In this document: piece by piece, positions 1-6,451 of the stretch
Layout: the number at the start of each line of letters is the position of its first letter
Position numbering within the stretch: the stretch's first letter is position 1
Assembly (NCBI GenBank): GCA_021796905.1
Contig: JAKABK010000008.1
Span: 1-17,984, forward strand
From: Actinomycetes bacterium
GTDB taxonomy: Bacteria; Actinomycetota; Acidimicrobiia; Acidimicrobiales; Palsa-688
Direction of reading: 5' to 3'
Length of the DNA: 17,984 bases
Position numbers and translations under genes: made by a program
The notes under the pieces: model-generated
What the model saw: the letters and a program-made list of their open reading frames with translations, nothing else
The model's database searches: none
Told to the model about the DNA's origin: nothing

Positions 1-1
1 C

Positions 2-1975
2 GCCCCCCGCCCTCCCGAGGAGTCGGTCCGTTTCCGGGTCGCCTGCGGCGCCGCAGTGGCGGTGTCGCTCCTCGCCGCCTCTGCTGGGGGCGAGCTGCCC
101 TGGGCCGCGGGCCTGGCCGCCACGGCTCTCGTCGTCACCGGCATGTCGTTCTCGTGGGCGACCCGGGCGGCTCCGCCGGGATGGGTCAAGCTGGTGGTGG
201 CCGCCGGCGCTCTCGGCGCGATCGGGTGGTTCGGGGTGCGGATCGACTCCGGGCCGATCAGCGACATCACCGCCGTCGAGTCGGCCCTGACCGTGCTGTT
301 CGTGGCCGTCCTGGTGCTCCATTCCTTCCACGTGCCGGCCGGCACCGACCTGCTCTTCGCCCTGGTCGCCTCCGGTGGTCTGATGGCGATCGAAGCCGCC
401 CAGGCCGTCGACCTCGCCTTCGCGGCGCCGGTAGCGGTCTGGGCGGCGCTCGCCTGGTGGACCCTGCTCGAGCGGTGGCGCTCGAGCAGCGGCGCGCCAC
501 TGTCGCTCGCCGGTACCGCCGGCGCCGTCGCCTGCGTGGTGGCGGTGGCGGTCGGGGCCTTCGTGGCGCTGCCGGCGCCGGCCGTCTCCGCCCGTCTGGA
601 CATCTTCAGCCGCTACCCCGCAGGAGGGCCGGACCGGGTGGCGATCCCCGGCGCCCTCGCCGGCGACGCCGGGCTCCCCGCGGAGATCTCCCAGCCGGGC
701 AGCAGGACCGGCCCGACGCGTGTCGGCGGTTACCTCGGCTTCGCCGGCGACCTCGACACCGCGATCCGCGGCAGGCTCGGTCACCGGATCGTGATGCGGG
801 TGCGGGCGACCCGCCCGTCGTTCTGGCTCGGGGAGACCTTCGACACCTGGAACGGCCAGAGCTGGTCGCAGAGCCGCCCGGCGCGCCGGGTGTTGCGGGG
901 CGGTTCGCCCTTCAGCCTGCCACCGCCCGAGGGTGGGGCCGTCGGCGGTCGCGGCGACCTGCAGACCTTCTACCTCTCGGCGGGGTCCGCCGACCTGGTG
1001 TTCCATGCCGGACGGGCCGTCGAGGTGTGGTTCCCGTCCCCGGAGCTGTTCGTCGGCTCCGACGGCACGATCGTCTCACCGGTCGGTCTCGGGAAGGGTG
1101 CGGTCTACACCGTCGAGTCGAGCCTCGAGGATCCCGGGCCGGCCGCGCTCGCCTCCGCGACCGGCCCGGGGCTGCCCGCCGGGGAGATGCGCCGCTACAC
1201 CGAGCTGCCCCGCCGTTACCGTCGGGTCGCCGCCCTCGCCCGGCGGGTGACCGCCGGTAGCTCCTCGACCTACGCCGAGGTGGAGTCGTTGATCTCCTGG
1301 ATCGGGGACCACATCCGGTACTCGACGGCGATCCCGCCGTTGCCGCCGGGGGCCGACACCGTCGACGAGCTCCTCTTCGGCAACCGGGTCGGCTACTGCG
1401 AGCAGATCTCCACGTCGCTGGCGGTGATGCTGCGCACCCTCGGGGTCCCCGCCCGGGAAGCGGTCGGCTACGTGCCGGGATCGTATGATCCGCTCACCGG
1501 TCTGTACCGGGTGGAGGCCGACGACGCCCACGCGTGGGTGCAGGTGTGGTTCCCGCGCTACGGGTGGCAGGACTTCGACCCGACCGCTTCGGTGCCGCTG
1601 GCGACCCCGTCTGCGGGAGCCGCCGTCTGGGGCGACCTCGGCCGGGCGCTGCGGGGGGTGCCGCCGGTGCCGGTGGGGGCCGCCTGCGGGTTGGCCGGGC
1701 TGCTGGCGGCCGGGACGTGGTGGTCCCGGAGGCGTCCCTCCACCTGGGAGGAGAAAGTCGCCGCGAACCTGGAGCGGGCCGGGCGGAGCGCCGGGCTCCC
1801 CCGCCGGCCGGGCGACACCCTGGCGGATTACGCGTCGGCGATCGACGCCTCCAGCGGTGACACCGCAGCGACGATGGCGCGCGCCGCGGCGCTCGTCGAA
1901 GCGGCCGCCTACGGCGGAGCTACCCCTACCGGCGAGCAACGCCGCTGGGCGTTGCACGTCTCGCGGCGCTCCTGA
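2..1975 (+). CDS. TgpA-like membrane transglutaminase (DUF3488 / transglutaminase core / DUF4129), 5' partial
   Basis: Membrane-anchored transglutaminase-like protein of the TgpA type; in bacteria these usually sit in an operon after a MoxR ATPase and a DUF58 protein, which would lie left of this window. The reading frame is open to base 2; the first in-frame start is GTG at 56, but that would cut into the first hydrophobic segment, so the true start is probably outside. Counting from the GTG, hydrophobic helices lie at about 14-33, 44-60, 75-90, 98-112, 119-137 and 150-172, then an extracytoplasmic part. The papain-like triad is visible: Cys448 in GYCEQ, His492 in AHAWV and Asp508 in DFDPT. 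A last helix near 540-555 is followed by a DUF4129-like cytoplasmic tail (WEEKV...GDTLADYA). The fold assignment is firm; the substrate is unknown (peptide cross-linking or cell-wall proteolysis are possibilities). Confidence 0.9.
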   Translation, partial: APRPPEESVRFRVACGAAVAVSLLAASAGGELPWAAGLAATALVVTGMSFSWATRAAPPGWVKLVVAAGALGAIGWFGVRIDSGPISDITAVESALTVLFVAVLVLHSFHVPAGTDLLFALVASGGLMAIEAAQAVDLAFAAPVAVWAALAWWTLLERWRSSSGAPLSLAGTAGAVACVVAVAVGAFVALPAPAVSARLDIFSRYPAGGPDRVAIPGALAGDAGLPAEISQPGSRTGPTRVGGYLGFAGDLDTAIRGRLGHRIVMRVRATRPSFWLGETFDTWNGQSWSQSRPARRVLRGGSPFSLPPPEGGAVGGRGDLQTFYLSAGSADLVFHAGRAVEVWFPSPELFVGSDGTIVSPVGLGKGAVYTVESSLEDPGPAALASATGPGLPAGEMRRYTELPRRYRRVAALARRVTAGSSSTYAEVESLISWIGDHIRYSTAIPPLPPGADTVDELLFGNRVGYCEQISTSLAVMLRTLGVPAREAVGYVPGSYDPLTGLYRVEADDAHAWVQVWFPRYGWQDFDPTASVPLATPSAGAAVWGDLGRALRGVPPVPVGAACGLAGLLAAGTWWSRRRPSTWEEKVAANLERAGRSAGLPRRPGDTLADYASAIDASSGDTAATMARAAALVEAAAYGGATPTGEQRRWALHVSRRS

Positions 1976-2010
1976 CCGCCTGGCGCGCTCCCCGCTGTCC
2001 CTATCGGCGG

Positions 2011-2035
2011 TCCCCCGCCCCCGCCCCCGCCCCCG
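2011..2035 (-). repeat. four perfect CCCCCG hexamers; G-quadruplex motif on the minus strand
   Basis: Four tandem copies of CCCCCG fill 2012-2035 in the 82-bp gap between the transglutaminase and split-barrel genes. Read on the minus strand this gives four runs of five G separated by single C bases, the ideal pattern for a parallel G-quadruplex (the plus strand could form an i-motif). It ends 23 bp before the downstream start codon. Confidence 0.85.
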
Positions 2036-2057
2036 CCGGGACGGGCAGACTTGGTGG

Positions 2058-2621
2058 ATGGGACGCATCCACGACGGGATCGACGGTCGGCTCGGCGAGT
2101 GGCTGGAGGCACAACCGGTGTTCTTCGTGGCGACCGCCCCCTCCGACCGGGACGGTCACTTGAACCTCTCCCCCAAGGGCAACCGCGGGGAGCTGGCGGT
2201 GCTCGACTCCGGCCGGGTCGCCTACCTGGACCAGACCGGGAGCGGGATCGAGACCCTCGCCCACCTCTCCGACGACGGCCGGATCGTGGTGATGGCCTGT
2301 GCCTTCGAGGGCGCCCCCCGCATCGTCCGCCTGCACGGTCGGGGCCGGGCGGTGCTGCCCGGCGACCCCGACTGGGACCACCTCGCGGGCCGGTTCGTCG
2401 CCCGCGGCGGAGATCCGGACGGCCCGGGGGTGCGCAGCGTGGTGGTGGTGGAGGTGACCCGGGTCGCCGACTCCTGCGGTTACGGCGTCCCGTTCATGGC
2501 CTTCGCCGGTCACCGGCCGACGATGGACGAGTGGGCGGCCCGCAAGGGGCGCGAAGGGCTCGCCTCCTACCGTGCCGCCCACAACTCGACCAGCCTCGAC
2601 GGTCTTCCCGGGCTCAGCTGA
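2058..2621 (+). CDS. pyridoxamine 5'-phosphate oxidase-related FMN-binding split-barrel protein
   Basis: A 187-residue protein of the pyridoxamine-phosphate-oxidase-like split-barrel family, presumably a cytoplasmic flavin (FMN or F420) binding oxidoreductase of unknown substrate. Seen in the sequence: an N-terminal FFVATAP strand at about 19-25, then HLNLSPKGNRG near 35-45, a pattern typical of this subfamily at the phosphate-binding edge, VAYLDQTGSG and later VVVEVTRVADSCGYGVP. ATG 2058 was chosen because the family-like sequence begins immediately after it; the frame is open further upstream only by overlap with the preceding gene. There is no clear Shine-Dalgarno sequence. CAGACT at 2046-2051 sits exactly six bases before the ATG, a weak match to the leaderless -10 pattern seen elsewhere here. 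It is on the same strand as the transglutaminase and convergent with the next gene. Enzymatic role not assignable. Confidence 0.85.
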   Translation: MGRIHDGIDGRLGEWLEAQPVFFVATAPSDRDGHLNLSPKGNRGELAVLDSGRVAYLDQTGSGIETLAHLSDDGRIVVMACAFEGAPRIVRLHGRGRAVLPGDPDWDHLAGRFVARGGDPDGPGVRSVVVVEVTRVADSCGYGVPFMAFAGHRPTMDEWAARKGREGLASYRAAHNSTSLDGLPGLS

Positions 2622-2664
2622 CCGGTCCCCCCAGAGTCGCGCCACGCCGGCGCCGAGGGCAGGC

Positions 2665-5112
2665 TCACCGGGTGGTGGTCGTCGTCGTGGTGGTCGGGGT
2701 CGTCGTCGTGATGGTGGTGGTGGTGGTCGGCACCGTGGTGGTGGTGGTCGGCACCGTGGTGGTCGGGGCCGGGACGGTCGTGGTCGGGGGGACCGACTGC
2801 GTGGCGCCACCGGCGGTCAACAGCTCGTAGCCGGTGGCGTTCGGGAGGATCGCCACGACCGGGGTCGGCGGCGTCGAGGACCAGCCGCCGAGGGACGGGG
2901 CACCGTAGCCGTACACCCCTCCGGTGTCGGTCGCCAGCCAGTAGCCGGAGGAGGCGGGGTCGGCGGCGAGGCCCACGACCGTCGCCCCCGACGCCAGAGC
3001 GCCGAACGGCGAACCGAACCACGGGGCGTGGTAGTGCAAGACGTTGCCGGCCGAGGTGACCACCCAGTACCCGCCGGTCGCCGGGTCCGCGGCGATACCG
3101 GTGACCGTCGAGCCCGGGGGCAGGTGCCCGTAGGGCGAGCCCAGCCACGGGGCGTGGTACTGGTAGACGTTGCCGGCCGAGGTGACCACCCAGTACCCGC
3201 CGGTCGCCGGGTCCGCGGCGATACCGGTGACCGTCCCGGCTGGTGCCCTCCCGAACGGAGAGCCCCACCACGGCGCGTGGTAGTGGTAGACGTTGCCGTC
3301 GGCGCTGACCACCCAGTAGCCGCCGGTCGCCGGGTCCGCGGCGATACCGACGATCCCTCCGGGCGGCGCCGCGCCGACCGCCGAGCCGTACCAGGGGGAG
3401 CCCACGTTCGCGACGTTGCCCTCGGCGGTCGTCGCCCAGTAACCACCGGTGAGCGGGTCGGACGCGGCCGCCACGTCGGCGCGCACGCTGAAGTCCTCCG
3501 CCGGCACCGAGGCGCTGGTCCCACCACCGCCGGTCGTGACGGTCACGTCCGCCGGGCCGGGCACGGTGGCGGGCACCGTCGCGAGGAGCGTTCCGCTCGA
3601 GATGACGTCCACCTGCGGGGAGGGCACCCCACCGAAGTCGACCGTGGTCGAGTCGGTCGCGAAGTGGGCGCCGGTGATCTCCACCTGCGAACCGGGAGCG
3701 CCGGCCGGTTCCGACATCGCCGCCACGATCGGCTGGCCGAGACCGACCACCGCGCCGGTGATGCTGTCCTGGTCGATCGCGAGGGTCGCGCCCCCGTAGG
3801 TCTCGGTGACGTTGCCCGAGTACTGCTTGAGGCGGGACCCCGCGGGCCAGGCGGTCGGGGGGATGTAGCTCGACGTGACCGTCGTGCTGCCGTCCCAGTC
3901 GGCGAACCACAGGTCGTCGGGTGCCCCCGTCTGGCCGTAGAGCGGAACGATGTCCTGGGCGAGGCCGGCGTCGGCCGAGCCGTACATCCCCGAGCTGTAA
4001 CCGAGGACGTGCAGGGTGGTGGTCCAGGACTCGATGAAGGCGATCACTGCCTGGGAGCAGGTCGCGTCGGCGGTGTTCCAGGCCTCCATGTCGTAGTAGA
4101 TCGGGCTCCCGGGCGCGAGGCCGAACGAGACCGCTTCGGAGACCGCGTCCTCCGCGGCGGCGGCTCCCTCGGCGCCGGCGTCGACCGCGTCGATCGGGGC
4201 CAGGCCCTTCTGGAAGGCGCAAGCTGCCTGCAGACCGACGTAGATCGGGATCAGGTCCCACCCGGCCGAGGTCTCGGTCTGCACCCAGGAAGACGAGAGA
4301 CCCTCGCCTCCGCAGGCGGCGTTGGCGCCGCCGAGGTAAACACCGATCGCACGGTAAGGAGAGCTCAGCAGCCAGGAGCTCATCGTCTGGGTGCTCGGCG
4401 CTCCGCAGGCGTCGAAGCCGAGCACGTCGGCCACGGCCGGTCCGACCTGGCCCGAGCCGACCGACGACGCCTTGGTGGAACCCGGAGCGGAGCCGGCCGC
4501 GCTCGACGAGACCGGGGCGGACATCGGGACGGGCGGTGCGCCCGAGGCACTGCGGGCGACGGACCCGGCCCGGGTGGTGAGCCCGCCGGAGACCGGAGCT
4601 GACCCGCCGGTCGGGTGGAAGGAGTCGAGCAGTTCTCTCGCGATCGCCGGCTGGTCACCCCAGGTGACGGTCACCTCCACCCCGGTGTCGGGGAACCAGG
4701 CGACCGACCTCCGCTCCACCTGCGGGTGGGCCCCGATCTCGACCGGCTGCCCGCCGAGCTCCGAGGCGACCAGACCCGGCGGGGCGACGGAGACCCTCTC
4801 GACCTGGGCGGCGGCTTCGACGCCGACCGCCTGGGTGGGGCAGAGCGCATGACGGGCCTCCCCCCCGAGGTAGAGCGCGTGCCGGTCGAAACGCACGCAG
4901 GCGCTGGGGTCGGTGGCGGTGTCGAAAGTCGTCCAGCGCGCCGGCACGTCGAAGCTCTCCCCGGCGTAGGAGACCGACCGCCACCCCGCCGGCGCGCTCC
5001 CCGCAGCGGCGGCGGGGATCCCCGGCGCGATCCACGCGAGAACCAGGAGGACGGCAGCTCCCAGCGATGTCAAGGTCAGGTCGCGCCCCGGTCGTCCACC
5101 TGCTCGCAGCAC
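2665..5112 (-). CDS. secreted DUF1906 (Rv2525c-like glycoside-hydrolase-like) protein with IPT domain, 41-42-aa repeats and Thr-rich tail
   Basis: An exported 815-residue composite protein. In order: Sec-type signal peptide (about 1-37, hydrophobic core 17-30, then AAAAG); an unassigned domain (40-165); a Ser/Ala/Pro linker (170-222); a DUF1906 domain resembling Rv2525c, a TIM-barrel glycoside-hydrolase-like fold (about 228-458, with acidic pair Asp341/Glu343 in IYYDME and Asp447 in AIDQD); an IPT/TIG immunoglobulin-like domain (461-543); about five 41-42-residue repeats of the form GIAADPATGGYWVV..AGNV (545-745) plus a degenerate sixth, plausibly a small beta-propeller; and a Thr/Pro/Val tail (776-815). 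There is no LPXTG motif. Start GTG 5112: an in-frame TAA at 5122-5124 rules out any upstream start. TAACCT with a six-base gap precedes the GTG, suggesting a leaderless mRNA. The aminotransferase gene is 47 bp upstream. Probable role: cell-envelope glycan binding or cleavage; activity is not demonstrable from sequence. Confidence 0.88.
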   Translation of the reverse strand: MLRAGGRPGRDLTLTSLGAAVLLVLAWIAPGIPAAAAGSAPAGWRSVSYAGESFDVPARWTTFDTATDPSACVRFDRHALYLGGEARHALCPTQAVGVEAAAQVERVSVAPPGLVASELGGQPVEIGAHPQVERRSVAWFPDTGVEVTVTWGDQPAIARELLDSFHPTGGSAPVSGGLTTRAGSVARSASGAPPVPMSAPVSSSAAGSAPGSTKASSVGSGQVGPAVADVLGFDACGAPSTQTMSSWLLSSPYRAIGVYLGGANAACGGEGLSSSWVQTETSAGWDLIPIYVGLQAACAFQKGLAPIDAVDAGAEGAAAAEDAVSEAVSFGLAPGSPIYYDMEAWNTADATCSQAVIAFIESWTTTLHVLGYSSGMYGSADAGLAQDIVPLYGQTGAPDDLWFADWDGSTTVTSSYIPPTAWPAGSRLKQYSGNVTETYGGATLAIDQDSITGAVVGLGQPIVAAMSEPAGAPGSQVEITGAHFATDSTTVDFGGVPSPQVDVISSGTLLATVPATVPGPADVTVTTGGGGTSASVPAEDFSVRADVAAASDPLTGGYWATTAEGNVANVGSPWYGSAVGAAPPGGIVGIAADPATGGYWVVSADGNVYHYHAPWWGSPFGRAPAGTVTGIAADPATGGYWVVTSAGNVYQYHAPWLGSPYGHLPPGSTVTGIAADPATGGYWVVTSAGNVLHYHAPWFGSPFGALASGATVVGLAADPASSGYWLATDTGGVYGYGAPSLGGWSSTPPTPVVAILPNATGYELLTAGGATQSVPPTTTVPAPTTTVPTTTTTVPTTTTTITTTTPTTTTTTTTR
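2668..2787 (-). repeat. Thr-codon tract encoding the protein's C-terminal tail
   Basis: Low-complexity ACC/ACG/GTG triplets encode residues 776-815 of the DUF1906 protein, mostly threonine with interspersed PTTTV units. On the plus strand it reads as GTG/GTC triplets. Thr/Pro-rich tails are common wall-spanning or O-glycosylated segments in secreted actinobacterial proteins; that role is inferred. Confidence 0.8.
3039..3358 (-). repeat. in-gene direct repeats (propeller-like blades), two copies identical over 71 nt
   Basis: The segments 3039-3109 and 3165-3235 are identical over 71 bases, offset by 126 bp (42 codons). A third, diverged copy starts at 3288, offset by 123 bp (41 codons). All stay in frame within the DUF1906 protein and encode the blocks ending GGYWVV..AGNV. 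The near-perfect nucleotide identity points to recent duplication or gene conversion between blades. Confidence 0.9.
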
Positions 5113-5118
5113 CCGCCC

Positions 5119-5124
5119 AGGTTA
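5119..5124 (-). promoter_or_regulatory. -10 box TAACCT, leaderless start of the DUF1906 gene
   Basis: TAACCT on the minus strand is followed by GGGCGG and then the GTG start at 5112. Six bases between a TANNNT box and the start codon is the expected geometry for transcription starting at the start codon. No Shine-Dalgarno sequence is present, and no clear -35 hexamer was seen. Confidence 0.55.
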
Positions 5125-5159
5125 GACGAGAACCCCGGGACGTGCCCGTTCACCCACTT

Positions 5160-6398
5160 TCAGTAGCTGGCGTTGGCGACAGCCCTCCGGGTGGCGTCCA
5201 CGCAACGCTCCATCTGCTCCTCGGTGACCACGAGCGGCGGGCAGTAGGCGAGGATCGAGGCGCCGATCGGCCTGGCGATCACCCCGTGGTCGAGCAAGGC
5301 GTCGCGCACCGACGGCGCCGACAACCCCTCGGCCAGCTCGACGGCCCAGATGCCCTGCAAACCCCGGCAGGCGACGATCCGGTCGCCGTCGACCAGCCCG
5401 GCCAGCCCGGCACCGAGGCAACCGGCGATCAGCGGGGCCCGCTCGACGAGCCCTTCCTCCTCCAACAGGTCGAGGTTGGCGAGGGCGGCGGCGGCCGCTG
5501 TCGGGTGCCCGCCGTAGGTGTAGCCGTGGCGCAGCACTGCGGACTCGTCGGCCTCCAAGGCGTCGCGGACCGCTGCCCCGACGATCACCCCGCCGACCGG
5601 GAGGTAACCGGAGGTGACCCCCTTGGCGAAGGTGACCAGGTCGGGAACTACCCCGAAGTACTGCGATCCCCACCACCGGCCGAGCCGACCGAAACCGCAG
5701 ATGACCTCGTCGAGGACCAGGTAGGCACCCCAGGCGTCGCAACGCGCGCGCAGCCCCGCGAGATAGCCGTCGGCCGGTGGGTACACCCCTCCGGCACCGA
5801 CGACCGGCTCGGCGATCACCGCCGCGATCCGCCCGGCCTGCGACGCCCCGAGCCGGTCGAGCTCGTCGAGGTCGTCGTGGGCGACCTGCACCACGTCGGG
5901 CAGGAGTGGGCCGAACCCCTGCTGGTTGGCGGCGATCCCCGTGGCGCTCAATGCGGCGTAGGTGACCCCGTGGTAGGAGGGGCGTCGGCTCACGACGAGC
6001 GTCCGCTCCGGGTGACCGGCCCAGGCCTGGGCGGCCCGGGCGAGCTTGACGGCGGTCTCGACCGACTCCGAGCCCCCAGAGGTGAGGAACACCCGGGTGT
6101 CGGGCATCGGGGCCAGCTCCGAGAGGCGACCCGCGAGAGCCTCGGCCGGCCCGTTGGTGAAGCGCTCGAAGGTGTGGAACGCCTCCAGGCGGTGCATCTG
6201 GGTCGAGACGGCGTCGGCGATCTCCCGGCGTCCGTGGCCGACGTTGCAGTACCACAGGCTGCCGAGGGCATCGACGTAGCGCCGGCCGGACGCGTCGAGC
6301 ACCTCCGCCCCGTCCCCCGAGACGATCTCGAGGAACTCGTCGCGCCTTGCGGCCGGACGGGCGAAGGAGTGCAGCAGGTGGGGGACGTCGGCGCGCAT
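5160..6398 (-). CDS. class III PLP-dependent aminotransferase
   Basis: Fold-type I, class III (omega) aminotransferase of 412 residues, the usual family length, cytoplasmic. The sequence shows the hallmark elements: [17 protein letters not shown] (PLP phosphate-binding region, about 106-122), SYHGVTY (about 141-147), Asp230 in [14 protein letters not shown] (pyridine-nitrogen partner) and the Schiff-base Lys259 in [12 protein letters not shown], followed by GYTYGGHP near 294-301. The small-molecule amine donor (polyamine, beta-alanine, 4-aminobutyrate or similar) cannot be told from sequence alone; general resemblance is to putrescine/beta-alanine-pyruvate type enzymes. The start ATG 6398 is unambiguous by homology, though no ribosome-binding site precedes it. 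GATCAT lies six bases upstream (6405-6410), a weak leaderless -10 candidate. It is divergent from the amylosucrase and upstream of the DUF1906 gene by 47 bp; a functional link to either is not evident. Confidence 0.93.
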   Translation of the reverse strand: MRADVPHLLHSFARPAARRDEFLEIVSGDGAEVLDASGRRYVDALGSLWYCNVGHGRREIADAVSTQMHRLEAFHTFERFTNGPAEALAGRLSELAPMPDTRVFLTSGGSESVETAVKLARAAQAWAGHPERTLVVSRRPSYHGVTYAALSATGIAANQQGFGPLLPDVVQVAHDDLDELDRLGASQAGRIAAVIAEPVVGAGGVYPPADGYLAGLRARCDAWGAYLVLDEVICGFGRLGRWWGSQYFGVVPDLVTFAKGVTSGYLPVGGVIVGAAVRDALEADESAVLRHGYTYGGHPTAAAAALANLDLLEEEGLVERAPLIAGCLGAGLAGLVDGDRIVACRGLQGIWAVELAEGLSAPSVRDALLDHGVIARPIGASILAYCPPLVVTEEQMERCVDATRRAVANASY

Positions 6399-6435
6399 GC
6401 AGCCATGATCGCGCCGGCGGGCCCGTCGGGGTGGG

Positions 6436-6441
6436 TACGCT
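6436..6441 (+). promoter_or_regulatory. -10 box TACGCT for the amylosucrase, in the 53-bp divergent gap
   Basis: TACGCT lies ten bases before GTG 6452, so transcription would begin at or just before the start codon. The whole divergent gap (6399-6451) is only 53 bp, so promoter elements of both genes must be packed together or overlap the neighbour's coding sequence. No -35 hexamer was identified. Confidence 0.4.
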
Positions 6442-6451
6442 CTCGGCCCCA

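Noticed and set aside
1076..2068. 330-residue minus-strand open frame over the transglutaminase gene
   Set aside because: Composition is Gly/Arg/Pro-rich without motifs; the plus-strand frame carries an intact Cys-His-Asp triad.
2665..2790. Sortase anchor at the C-terminus of the secreted protein
   Set aside because: No LPXTG-like motif, hydrophobic segment or basic tail; the chain ends in a run of threonines and one arginine.
3039..3358. Regularly spaced repeats that could suggest a CRISPR array
   Set aside because: Period of 123-126 bp, a multiple of three, in frame with the protein and with conserved 'spacers' that encode the rest of each blade; there are no cas genes.
2572..4602. 676-residue open frame on the plus strand opposite the DUF1906 gene
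   Set aside because: Arg/Gly/Asp-rich shadow sequence with no domain, produced by the lack of stop codons in GC-rich antisense DNA; the minus-strand frame has a signal peptide and recognisable domains.
6347..6451. Upstream ATG start for the amylosucrase
   Set aside because: It would add 35 low-complexity Arg/Gly residues and overlap the divergent aminotransferase start by 52 bp; GTG 6452 gives the family's normal length.
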